Source: Warburgia ugandensis (taxonomy: Eukaryota > Streptophyta > Magnoliopsida > Canellales > Canellaceae). From it: DNA of 64,000 nucleotides. Below are positions 1 to 11,139 of the stretch, in pieces. Each line of letters starts with the position of its first letter. Positions within the stretch are counted from its first letter, which is position 1. The stretch is taken from the NCBI GenBank assembly GCA_035236585.1, contig CP141128.1, positions 51,697,257-51,761,256 on the forward strand. Direction: 5' to 3'. The translations under genes and the position numbers were made by a program. The notes beneath the pieces are model-generated. The model ran no database searches and was not told where the DNA came from. It was given only the letters and a program-made list of their open reading frames with translations.

Positions 1-918
1 TTCTTTTCTTTTGAGTGAATCTTATAGTGAGGCCCCTTTGTAATTTGCAATTTCAATTTGAATTTTAAAAGGTTTGTATATTATAGGGCAAGTGCGAGAT
101 AAGGTGGCCCATGCTTGATCTTTATAAAAAAAACTCCACTATAAGTATCCCTCACTCCTTTTATTTCCTATATTAGGGTTTGCATTTAGAATAGTCTTGC
201 ATTGTTTGGTAAAATAATTGCATATAGAAAGCATATATGATAATTGATGCATTTTTAAGGTTTTGCATTCGTATACTATTTTAATTGCATTCTAAGGGCA
301 TGTTTAATGCATTAAGGTGATATATATGCTGATTGACCTACCATGGAGTATGGAAATTAATTAGTAAGGGCACCCTACCCCCACAAGATCAAGGGTGGAT
401 TTCATCACCACTCCTTGGCCCACCTAGGATAATCACCTCAAGTGTGCAACCCCACCTTCCAAGTTAATTTAAAATCAATTAGAAGAGACCTCTAGGGCCA
501 TCACATGCTCGTAGGGCCCTCTTACTAAGACGCAATCTATTGTCACTCCAATGGCTCTTAAGCACTGTAGTTATAGTAGTATCTTAAAATCCAAGTGATT
601 TTTCCACACCTTCTTTTGATGTTTGTGGAGGTCTAAACACCTCCTTACATGAGGATTGTATTAACCACGTTGCGCAGAACCTAACTAGTAAGCAATAGTC
701 AAATCTGAAGGAGAGGAGGAGCGTTATATTAGTCTAATTTAAAAGCATTATCCCCGCACAAATTTAAGAATATCAAAATATTGCTACTTATTAGCCTCAA
801 GTATTATATTGCGCCTTTTGTTTGTGCATCATTCTAGGAAGTTAGGTTGCATCATGTAGGTTAGTTTTTCCTCTTAAAGAAAAAAAAAAAAAAAAAAACT
901 CAACTTTGTATAGAATGA
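1..918 (+). other. Element 1 internal leader (untranslated)
   Basis: Non-coding leader upstream of the gag-like ORF. It aligns colinearly with the reverse complement of about 7,860-6,900 in Element 2, including the stretch around the first 120 bases. It contains the conserved hairpin module at 628-669 and an adenine run at 879-898, which sits where Element 2 has a long GA/CT microsatellite. No ORF of substance is present. The primer binding site of this copy lies left of the window. Confidence 0.7.
628..669 (+). repeat. Conserved leader hairpin module, Element 1 copy
   Basis: The core is GGAGGT, loop CTAAAC, ACCTCC, a perfect six-pair stem with a six-base loop, followed by a conserved run through TTACATGAGG and TTAACCA. 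The same module occurs in Element 2 (7,201-7,243, minus strand) and in giant LTRs A (16,638-16,680), B (47,554-47,592) and C (51,766-51,807, minus strand), always in the sense orientation of its element. The function is unknown; an RNA structure or a protein-binding site are both possible. Confidence 0.7.
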
Positions 919-1479
919 TTGGTTTCATTGTATATGAAGTTGAGAATAAAAGCCTATCAAAAAGGGGATAGATTTCATAGATTAGATGCATCGATGGATA
1001 GGTTAGATATTATGGAAAGTCAATTACTTAAGATAATAGCTTCTAGGCAAGCTGAGCCACAACCTCAATACCATAATGATTATACCTATTTTGACCATCC
1101 CTATTCCACTCCTTCATGACCCCCATCAAACTCCACAGACAATGAATACTATCAAGAGCCAGTGGATGCAGCTAATGCATTCACAAACCCTAGCAATTAT
1201 CATCCTAAGACTATAATGGATGGGCTAAGCATCATGAACAACCAGTCTCGGGATTACCAATATTAGGAAGAACCACAATGGTCCTACCCTGGTCAACACT
1301 ACCATGATTATTCAAAATATTAAGGTCAACCATCATGTGTTCAACCTGCTCAGTCCTTTTTCAGTGCCCCAATGCCACAGCAATACTAACCCTATGATTT
1401 GTTTCCTCTACAACATGAAGAACCACCATTATAAGAACAATAATTCTTTAAGAGAATAGAACAAGTTATAACTGCTAGC
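919..1479 (+). pseudogene. Element 1 gag-like ORF, N-terminal part, interrupted by Element 2
   Basis: The reading frame begins near 919 and has a run close to MDRLDIMESQLLK followed by a Gln/Tyr/Pro-rich region (QPQYHNDYTYF and similar). Several in-frame stops, for example near 1,117 and 1,264, show it is dead. The frame is cut at 1,479 by the insertion of Element 2 and continues at 10,037. It matches the minus-strand ORF of Element 2 (6,887 downward) along its length. The position after an untranslated leader suggests gag, but I see no zinc knuckle and no recognised capsid motif, so 'gag-like' is positional inference. Confidence 0.6.
1475..1479. repeat. Target-site duplication CTAGC, left copy (right copy 10,032-10,036)
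   Basis: CTAGC lies directly before the TG at 1,480 and is repeated directly after the CA ending at 10,031. A perfect 5 bp duplication flanking TG...CA is the hallmark of LTR-retrotransposon integration, and it fixes both ends of Element 2. Confidence 0.92.
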
Positions 1480-2384
1480 TGTTGATGTTTTCCGCAAGTG
1501 CACGAGCTATTGTAATATAGCTATGCAAATATAGGTCAATCCCACAAGGACTCACTTTAAATGTTGGAGTTTTACATAAAATTTAATTAATAAAAATAAA
1601 AATAATGAATATAACAGAAATAAACTAACAATAAAATAAAAATTCTCAATTTATTTAACTGCTGCAATTTACAGAATTTCTAAATCCAAGAAAACATAAG
1701 ATAAAACTAAACAAGCAGCCTTAGATATCATTACCCCTGGATAGGCAGAATAGGGATAAGGTAAAACCAGAATATTCAGGGACACATCTGTAAATAAAAT
1801 AGGGACTCAAACGGAATTAAAATGGGGATACAGACGTAATTAAAATGGGGACAGAGATGGAATTAATGAGATCATCCAAGGGCAGAATTGGAATTTTGCC
1901 TAATTTCTAGTTTTTAACAAAAACCATAGGAAAATCCAATGAGGAGAAAATTGGAGAGGGAGATGCAGAAGAAGGAAGAAGGGAGAAGAAGGAGGGAGGG
2001 AGGAGAAGAGAGGACAGGAAGGAAAGGAAAGGAGAAGTAGGAAGGAAACCCATTCCTTCCCCAGATCCGACTGGCAACGCAGAGAAACTAGAGAAGGGCG
2101 GTTGCCACCGGCGATGCTGGCCTGCGTTCTATCCAAATTAAGTGGGAGTTGAACGGCCAGTGGAGGGCTCTTCTAGAGAGATAAAAAATGACTCCCTTTC
2201 TGGGCGTCTTCTGGTTTAGGGCCGTCTCCGCCTAGCCGGTGATGAGTTGGGCTCCTGGTTTGGGCATGCTCTGGTTTTGGGTTCATGCCTGTAGAGGTGC
2301 GGCATGGCCAGTGGAAACAATGGAGAGCATAGGAGGAGATGACGACGCTAGGATCTAGTGATGATTTCAATCAATGGTGAACAT

Positions 2385-2515
<131 letters not shown>

Positions 2516-2753
2516 GGGCATGGTAGGGGTTGGTGCGATGATGGGGAAAAGAAACTTGGGAGTTTGTATGGTCCGGTTTTGGGCGTGGAGAAAGAACGAT
2601 AGATGGTGATAAGGAAAGGGAATTTGGAGACAACTTGAGGAGACTTCTACCAGTGCTGGAAAGGTGCATACAGGTCAAGTAGCCTGGCTTGTGCGGTAAT
2701 GGGGATGATGCGGTAAATTGGTAGAGCAAGAGAGGGAGAGTGAAAGAGAAGAA

Positions 2754-2898
<145 letters not shown>

Positions 2899-3572
2899 AG
2901 GTGTGATGGTGGGTGGAAAAAAAAAATAGAAGTGAAATGGTGCTTGAACAAAAACGAGAGAAGAAGGAGAAGGTGAAAACGTGAAGATGAAGATCATGAG
3001 GACAAGCAAGAAAGGTTGTTAATGTGAAAGATAGACGAATACACAAGAAAAACTCCAAAAACTTAAAAACTCCCAAGGAAGAAAACGTGAATGAGAAATA
3101 AAATAAGGAAACTTCAACTCTCCAAAAAAACACACTCCCCTCCACCTCCACAGTTCTCCTTTCGATAATAGTTTTCCCTTCCTTATTTTACTCTAACAAA
3201 CTCCTCTTCTTCCCATCTCTTTCAATTAGGACTCTTCCAATTAGGAATCCTCTTCCATTAGGAAACCTTCTTGCTCTTCACTAATCTGCACCGTTGATCC
3301 TTGAGAGATAATCTGTAACATTGATCCATAGCCATCCATGCCTCTTATAGTTAATCTGCAAAATAAAAGACTAAATTAAAATCATCTAAACTACACATTA
3401 ATCATCTAATAAACTCTAATGATCATCTAACCATTAATTTTGAGAAATTAAGGTTTGGATGGTCAATTTGAGCTAAATTTAAAATCAAGCTAAATTTTGC
3501 ACCTTTGAACGGTGAGATGATCTAATTGAATGCTAAACTAAGGGTCTTTTAGCCAAAATTAAACACTTAACA

Positions 3573-3584
3573 CACCCCCCAACC
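3573..3584 (-). other. Polypurine tract of Element 2
   Basis: In element orientation GGTTGGGGGGTG lies immediately before the 3' LTR start TGTTAAG. Element 1 has GGTTGAGGAGTG at the same place (12,846-12,857). This is the usual plus-strand priming site of LTR retrotransposons. Confidence 0.8.
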
Positions 3585-5330
3585 AGCATTTTGCAAATCC
3601 CGAGCAAAACATGCAGACAACTATTTTACACAAACCTGGTACAAGGTGCCACTTTCGTAAGTACTCACGATTGTATTTAGCACATGCAATAAGCCCTTGA
3701 ACTCCTAGGTTACCCCTAGTGGATGAGTTAGGCCTTGTGAGGGTTTACAGTGAATATACCCACAAAATTCAAAAAAATCGAGTCCCCTATTTTATCTCAG
3801 AGAAATCTCATTCATTAGCAATTTTACTAGTTTTTCACAACTTAATGAAGAGGATTTGACAATTTTACACACCATACACATATTAAAGACATTTTATTTG
3901 AGCTATTCCCTAGAGTGCTTATGTGTGTGTACAGCCACATAAATCTTGACTTCTAACTGGATATGCTTACATTCCATTGAAAATATGCCTTGACCTCAAA
4001 TCCTCACAACTATACACTCAAAAATAAAACTCTCAGATAAGGGGTTAAACATATTTCTCTCACTATGTGACCGAATCCAAGAAGTTGATGGTTCACATAA
4101 TTCTTTTAAATGCTCATGAGACAAATGAAAGTGATCCCTAAGAGTGGATGTTATCACCAAGAATATTATGGGTCTTTTACCTTAATTCTTTCTTTTTATC
4201 TCCTCTTTAAGGCTATGTCCACCTAAGATCAATAGGTCTTTACTTAGGATGAAATGTTGGCTTAGGACAGGTTTAAAAAAAAATTATCAAGATTTCAAAG
4301 GTTCAAAATTGAGTAGAAGTCTTCAATGAATATCTGCTAGGACAACTTTTCTTGTTGGTTTGTACTTAAAGTGAATTTCTCTTTCAAACTTTGGTCTTTC
4401 TTTTCTTTTCTCCTTTTTTTTCACTTTTCTTTTTCTTCTTTGGAAGAAAGACAACTAATTGTTCTCACTTCTTTGACTTTTTGTCCTATTTTTGAACTTT
4501 TTTACTCTACTCATTTTGAAGATGGGTAATGGTTATTTATTTTGGTTTATTCTGGGTTAAGGTGAATGGAGTTAAGAAAGAGAGAGGCTTAATAACAAGC
4601 TCAAAAGGCTAACTAGTGGTATACTATATTGAGTAGGCTTTATGTCTCTAGGCTGAGGAAGGATGGCCTATATCATTTCCTAGGTTTCCTAAAGCCTATC
4701 AGATTTAATAAAATTCTGGAATTAAAGCTATACTCCTCTTTATACTTGATGTTTAACCAAAACAAAGATAACAGGATCACACTAATGTATGTATACTGAA
4801 GAAAGTATGGAATTACTTATAACTCTCTAAAAGAAGATAGTCTCAAACTCTCACTAAGTTATAGGTCTCCACTGGTTTTTCTTAGGGTCTCTAAGTCATA
4901 CCTTTATATTAGTCTTAGTTATGTGCTGTGTATAAATGGTTTCCGAGAATTAACTTTCATAAAATGCTTCAACACATGCATGAAATGCAAAACTAATCAT
5001 ATGCATTCCCATTAAGTGGTGAAAACAGTATATTTACTAAATTCTAAACATCCAGTTCTCATCACTGTAAGGGAACTCTACTTTAAAAACTTTTCTTTTC
5101 TTTTTTCAAAAATTTTCATTTTTTTTTTAACTCAAGAAAATTCAAAATCTCTAGTGCATCTACACCCCCAAACATAAATGAAACATTGTCCATAATGTTT
5201 GAAAACATAGGATTCTATATGAAAGTGGAGTGATGTAGACTCTAAACCTTTGGGTTGCCTCCCAATAAGCGATAAGTTTAACGTCTTCAGTTAGACATTA
5301 CCTAACCTAACTTTCTAAAACTAGAGCTAA
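3585..5330 (-). other. Element 2 non-coding 3' internal region
   Basis: A 1.7 kb stretch between the end of the gag-like ORF and the polypurine tract, where an autonomous element would carry pol. I see no pol motif. It is colinear with 11,140-12,845 of Element 1 and with about 40,000-41,569 of Element 3, so it is a real shared part of the family rather than random filler. It contains a conserved small hairpin at 3,705-3,719. Confidence 0.7.
3705..3719 (-). repeat. Conserved CTAGG/CCTAG hairpin, Element 2 copy
   Basis: In element orientation this reads CTAGG-GGTAA-CCTAG. The same stem with loop GATAA is in Element 1 (12,713-12,727) and with loop GGCAA in Element 3 (40,118-40,132). In Elements 1 and 2 it lies about 120 bases before the polypurine tract. 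The function is unknown. Confidence 0.6.
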
Positions 5331-6887
5331 CTAGGTCAGCTTTATTTGTCCTAAGCCCAACCCTATAATGAAATGGTGAGATTTCTCATGCCACTTCAAA
5401 ATTTCACAGTAATCCATATATGGCCTCCACTTTGAAACTTTAGGTGGTGATATGAATATCATACAGTAGATGACCGCAATTGTGAAGGTAGTGGGACCAT
5501 ATTGATGATCCCCCATCTTCAATATTTCATGGTAGTCAATATAATTGCTCCACCTCAAAAAGTGAGGTGAGGGTAACACAATGATTACATGAACTACCGT
5601 GTATTTCCTTGGACCATATGGTGACAAATAGTCCTTGTCTTGACCAAATTGAGGGATAATAATGACCATTCTATTCAATTTATCTTTTGCCTCCATGTCC
5701 TTATCATTGTCCTGAACTAGGGTAATAACCTGACTCCGCCCTTCTCTAATAGGTTGTTCTTGTATTACTAGAGGCAGGGACAAGGTTTGGCTTAAACTCT
5801 GGTTATCTTCTAATGTGTACCCTAGAGTAGGTTGGTGCATATCAACTAACTCTGCTTCTACTTGTTTGATAAGCATAAGTACAGTAGCAATTGGGCCTAT
5901 ATTATCTGATGTTTGTTCAAATAAGGTTGATGGGTACCAATCAAGTACATCTTCTACATTGAAAGGCACAATCTAAATTTCATGCTTTATAAGAGGATCT
6001 ACTTTGGCTTGCCATCGAGAAGTGTCCATCAGAGGCATAGTATCCAACAACTCATGCACCTCCTCAATAGATGTGTCTTCATCAAAGTCATAAAAATAGG
6101 TAGGACACGCATCTAGAGGATTAGGGTTGGATTTTTCTAAAGCTTTATTTTCTTCATCAATGGGAGTCTCATCATTATTAGAATCAGGATATGGCTCAAG
6201 TATATCGAAGTTGGAGATTTCTAAGGATGGTTGTAGACTTTGTGGCTCATAAGGATCATAGGAAATTTCCATCCTAGTGTCAAGAATAAATGGCTCTATA
6301 TTCCCCCTAATTTGTTTCAATGTTTCCTCAAATTCCTCCCTCCCTTGGTTTTATTTCCTCAGTGAAATCCTCCATCATTTGTCTTATTTTCTTATTCCCT
6401 TATGCTATTATTTCACACACATGCTACATATTTTCTTCTAATAGTGGTTCCTCTCGTAGAGGAAATGACTCATAGAGTTGGTATTGTTGTGGCATTGGGG
6501 TATTGAAAAAGGACTGAGCAAGCTGAACACATAATGGTTGACCTTGATATTCTGAATAATCATGGCAGTACTGACCAGGGTGAGACCATTGTGGTTCTTT
6601 TTTATATTGGTAATCCTGAGACCATGATTGTTCATGATGCCTAGCACACCCATTAGAGCCTTGATAATTTGTCTCAGAATGAAAATTGATAGGATATGTG
6701 AATGCATTAGGTGCATCCACTGGCTCCTGATAGTATTCATTAAATGTGGAGCTTGATGGGGGTAAGGAAGGAGTGGAATAGGGATGCTTAGAATAGGTAT
6801 AGTCATTATGGTATTGAGGTTGTAGCCAACTTGCCTAAAAACTATTAGCCTAAGCAATTGACTTTCCATAAGATCTAACTTATCCAT
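5331..6887 (-). pseudogene. Element 2 gag-like ORF, broken
   Basis: Minus-strand coding remnant read in three main open stretches: 6,720-6,424 (Gln/Tyr/Pro-rich, with PQWSHPGQYCHDYSEYQGQP), 6,320-5,973 (acidic, with FYDFDEDTSIEEVHELLDT) and 5,969-5,331. Stops at the joins and a frameshift above 6,720 show it is not functional. The acidic part has the motif DE(D/E)TSI(D/E)EE repeated in the Element 1 copy, and the last part has two related units ending YIDYHEILK and YMDYCEILK. I recognise no zinc knuckle, protease or RT. It is probably the family's only protein, gag-like by position; its true role is open. Confidence 0.6.
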
Positions 6888-6906
6888 CTAGGCATCAAAT
6901 CTATCC

Positions 6907-6909
<3 letters not shown>

Positions 6910-6998
<89 letters not shown>
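6910..6998. repeat. (CT)n microsatellite in Element 2 leader
   Basis: About 89 bp of CT on the plus strand (GA in element sense), just upstream of the gag-like ORF. Element 1 has an adenine run at the same place. Confidence 0.97.
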
Positions 6999-7000
<2 letters not shown>

Positions 7001-7200
7001 AAAGATGAAATCTAACCTACATGATGCAACCTAACTTCCTAGAAAGATGCACAAACAAAGGGCACAATATAATCCTTAAGGCTAATAAGCAGCATATTGA
7101 TTTTCTTGAATTTGTGTGGGGACAATGCTTTTAATTAGCCTAATCTAATGCTCCTCTTCTTTAGATTTGATTATTGCTTACTAGTTAGGTTCTACACAAG

Positions 7201-7243
7201 GTGGTTAATACAACCCTCATGTAAGGAGGCATTTAGACCTCAC
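7201..7243 (-). repeat. Conserved leader hairpin module, Element 2 copy
   Basis: In element sense the core is GAGGT-CTAAAT-GCCTC, where the top T-G pair would be a U-G wobble in RNA. It lies in the leader between the primer binding site and the gag-like ORF, as in Element 1. Confidence 0.7.
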
Positions 7244-8150
7244 AAATGTCAACAGGAGGTGAGGGAAGAGCGAGGCTCTATTAGACAACCCTCAATAACC
7301 ACAGTGCTCAAAAGCCACTGGAGTGACAATAAATCTCGTCTTAGTAAGAGGGTCCTACGAGTATGTGATGGCCCTATATGTCTCTTCTAATTAATTTTAA
7401 TTTGAATTGAAGGGTAGGGTAGCGCACTTGAGGTGATTATCCTAAGTGGGCCAAGGAATGGTGATGAAATCCCATGATCTTATAGGGGTAGGGTGCCCTT
7501 ACTAATTAATTCCACACTCCATGGTAGTTCGATCAGCATATATATCACCTTAAAGCATTAACCGTGTCCTAAGATGCAATGAAAAGTAATAAACTAATTC
7601 AAAACCCTAAAAATGCAACAATTATAAAGGATGCTTCTATATGCAATTAAACTACTAACCAATGCAAAATTATTCTAAATGCAAACCCTAATCTAGAAAT
7701 TAAATGAGTGAGGAAACTTACAATGGTGTTTCTAATGAAGATCAAGTGTGGGCCACCTTATCCCACACTTGCCCTGTATTATACAACTCTTTAAAATGAA
7801 AATGGAAATTACAAATTACAAGGGTCCTCACTACAAGTTTCACTCAAAAGGAAAAAGAATAAAATAAAATCTTAATCTAGGAAAGCAAGGAAATTTCCAT
7901 GTTGATGAAGATTTTCTTGCCAATTTTCTCTACTTTCTTGTTTCCTTGGAAAAGAAAATGAGGAATAGGTACTAGTTTCAGGAAATTAGGTGGTTATGCA
8001 CTAAAAAAATTGAAAAATGCACCTAAAATTGCCTAAAATGTTGAAACTCTAATTTTTACACTTTTTTATTTTTTTTATTTTTTTCAAATTTTTTAATTTT
8101 TTGGAAATTTTGGATTTTTAATTAAATTTTATAAAAAATTGCTTTGCAAG

Positions 8151-8168
8151 TCCCCGGCAATGGCGCCA
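8151..8168 (-). other. Primer binding site, tRNA-Asp type, Element 2
   Basis: In element orientation TGGCGCCATTGCCGGGGA follows the 5' LTR end after a six-base spacer. It is complementary to the 3' end of plant tRNA-Asp as I recall it, apart from one mismatch (A for G at position 8). It fixes the minus orientation of the element and is a type of primer site seen in several plant Ty3/gypsy lineages. Confidence 0.8.
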
Positions 8169-8174
8169 AAAACT

Positions 8175-10031
8175 TGTTAATGTTTTTTGCAAGTGCACAG
8201 GTTATTGTAATATAGTTATGCAAATACGAGTCAATCCCATAGGGACTCTCTTTAAATGTTGGAGTTTTAGATAAAATTTAATTAATAAAAATAAAAATAA
8301 TGAATATAATAGAAATAAACTAACAATAAAATAAAAATTCTCAATTTATTTAACTGCTGCAATTTACAGAATTTCTAAATCCAAGAAAACATAAGATAAA
8401 ACTAAACAAGCAGCCTTAGATATCATTGTCCTTGGATAGGCATAATAGGGATAAGGTAAAACCAGAATATTCAGGGACACATCTGTAAATAAAATAGGGT
8501 CTCAGACAGAATTAAAATGGGGATACAGACGTAATTAAAATGAGGACAGAGATGGAATTAATGAGATCTTCCGAGGGCAGAATTGGAATTTTGCCTAATT
8601 TCTGGTTTTTAACAAAAACCATAGGAAAATCCAATGAGGAGAAAATTGGAGAGGGAGATGCAGAAGAAGGAAGAAGGGAGAAGAAGAAGAGGGAAAAGAA
8701 CGAGGGGAAGGAAAGGAGAAGTAGGAGGTCCCCGGATCTGACTGGCGATGCAGAGACACTGGAGAAGGGTGGTTGCCACCAACGATGCTAGCCAAAGTTC
8801 CATCCGAATTAGGTGGGCGTTGAACGGCCAGTGGAGGGCTCTTCAAGTGAGATAAAAAATGACGCCCTTTCTAAGCGTCATCTGGTTCAAGGCCGTCTCC
8901 ACCTGGCAGGTGATGAGTTGAGCTCCTGGTCTGGGCATGCTCCGGTTATGGGTTCGTGCCTATAGAGGTGTGGCTTGGCTGGTGGAGATGATGGGGAGCA
9001 GAGAAGGAGATGACGCTAGGATCTGGTGATGGTTTCAATCAATGGTGAAAGTGGGAGTGGGAGTGGGAGTGAGAGAGAGAAGGAGATTGAGAGAGAGAGG
9101 GAAAAGGGCGTGGTAGGGGTTGGTGCGATGATGAGGGGAAAAAACTTGGGAGTTTGTACAGTGTAGTTTTGGGAGTGGAGAAAGAACGATAGATGGTGAT
9201 AAGAAAAGGGAAGTTGGAGGCAACCTAAGGAGACTTCTACCAGTGCTGGAAAGGTGCAGACAGGTCGAGTAGCCTGGCCTGTCCGGTAATGGGGATGATG
9301 TGGTAAATTGGCAAAGCAAGAGAGGGAGAGTGAAAGAGAAGAACAAGAAAGAGAGAGATGGAAGGTGCAATGGAGGGTGGAAAAGAGAAACAAAAAAAAA
9401 TAGAAGTGAAATGGTGCTTGAACAACAACAAGAGAAGAAGGTGAAGGTGAGAACGTGAAGATGAAGCAAGAAAGGCTATTAATGTGAAAGATAGAGGAAT
9501 ACACAAGAAAAACTCCAAAAACTTAAAAACTCCCAAGGAAGAAAACGTGAATGAGAAACAAAACAAGGAAACTACAACTCTCTAAAAAAAAACACTCCCC
9601 TCCACCTCCATGGTTCTCCTTTTCATAATAGTTTTCCCTTCCTTATTTTACTCTAGCAAACTCCTCTTCTTCACATTTCTTTCAATTAGGACTCTTCCAA
9701 TTAGGAATCCTCTTCCATTAGGAAACCTTCTTGATCTTCACTAATCTGCACCATTGATCCTTGAGGGATAATCTATAACATTGATCCATAGCCATCCATA
9801 CCTCTTATAGTTAATCTGCTAAATAAAAGACTAAATTAAAATCATCTAAACCACACATTAATCATCTAATAAACTTTAATGATCGTCTAACTGTTAATTT
9901 TGAGAAATTAAGGTTTGGATGGTCAATTTGAGCTAAATTTAAAATCAAGGTAAATTTTACACTTTTGAACAGTTAGATGATCTATTGAATGCTAAACTAA
10001 GGGTCTTTTAGCCAAAATTAAACACTTAACA
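8175..10031 (-). repeat. Element 2 5' LTR
   Basis: The 1,857 bp partner of 1,480-3,572. It starts TGTTAATG on the plus strand next to the primer binding site and ends ACTTAACA before the CTAGC duplication. Apart from the microsatellites, the two LTRs differ by scattered substitutions and small indels, so the insertion is not brand new. Confidence 0.9.
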
Positions 10032-10036
10032 CTAGC

Positions 10037-11139
10037 CAAAAAGAAATGAGACAAGAGATGGAGAAATGGGTAAAGGAAATAAAACCAATGTGGGAAAGTG
10101 CGGACATAAAAATTGCTGAAATTATAAAAAGATCTAAGGAATTAAAGAAAATTGGTGATAATGAAGATCCATTTATTACTGATAATAGGATGAAAATTTC
10201 TTATGATCCATCTGAGACACAAAGTCCACAACCATTCTTAGAAACCTCTAACTCATATCTACTCGAGTCATGTCCTACTCCTTGTTATGATTATGATGAA
10301 GAGACTTCTATTGATGAAGAAAATGAAGTCGTAGAAACATCCAACCCATATCTTCTTGAATTGTCTCCTATTTATTTTTATGTCTTTGATGAAGACACAT
10401 CCATTGAGGAGATGAATGAGTTATTGGATACTGCGCCTTTAATGGATGCTTCTCAATCGCAAGCAAGAGTAGAACTCCTTACAGAACCTAATATTCCAAT
10501 TGAGCCTTGTAATGTAGAAGATGTACCTGATTAGAACCCAAAAAAACTTATTTGAACAACCATTAGATAGTAATTTAGGTCCATCTAAAATCTTGCATGT
10601 GCCAATAGAATAGAAAGCAAAAGAGTCATTTGATGTACATCAACCTACTCTAGGGTACACATTAGAAAATAACCAGGGTTTAAGCCAAACCTTATCCCCA
10701 CCTCTAGCAATACAAGAAGAACCTTTTAAGGAAGGACAAAGTCAGTTTATACTTCTATATCAAGACAATGTCAGGGAAATGGACGAAAAAGTTAACTTGA
10801 ATATAATAGTCATTGTTATCCCTCAATTTGGTTGAGAAAAGGGTCATTCATCTCCAAATGGTCCAACAAAATACACAGTAGCACATGAAGTCATTGTGTT
10901 ACCATCACCTCAATTTTCAAGGTGGGGGAATACTACCGTGAAATTTTGAAGATGATGGATCACTAATATGATTCCCCATAGGTAAAAATTGGGGTGATCT
11001 TCATTGTTTTAATGTTACCACGACCACAAATTTTAGGGTGGAGGCAATATATAAATTACTATGAGATTTTGAAGTGGCGTGAGAAATCTTGCCATTTCAT
11101 CTTAGGATTAGGATTAGGACAAATAAGCTGACTTAATTA
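10037..11139 (+). pseudogene. Element 1 gag-like ORF, C-terminal part
   Basis: This continues the frame broken at 1,479. A clear open stretch runs from 10,046 to 10,534 with a charged start (MRQEMEKWVKEIK) and two acidic repeat units, YDEETSIDEEN and FDEDTSIEEMNELLDT. From 10,535 to about 11,139 the frame is broken by stops but still aligns with 5,969-5,331 of Element 2, including the ending close to LGLGQ. As in Element 2, no known retroviral domain is visible. The insertion of Element 2 divides this ORF into two. Confidence 0.6.

Noticed and set aside
8540-9566. Overlapping ORFs in the second LTR of Element 2
   Set aside because: They repeat, in shifted frames, the purine-rich LTR sequence also present at 1.9-3.1 kb; the frames are not conserved between the two LTRs.
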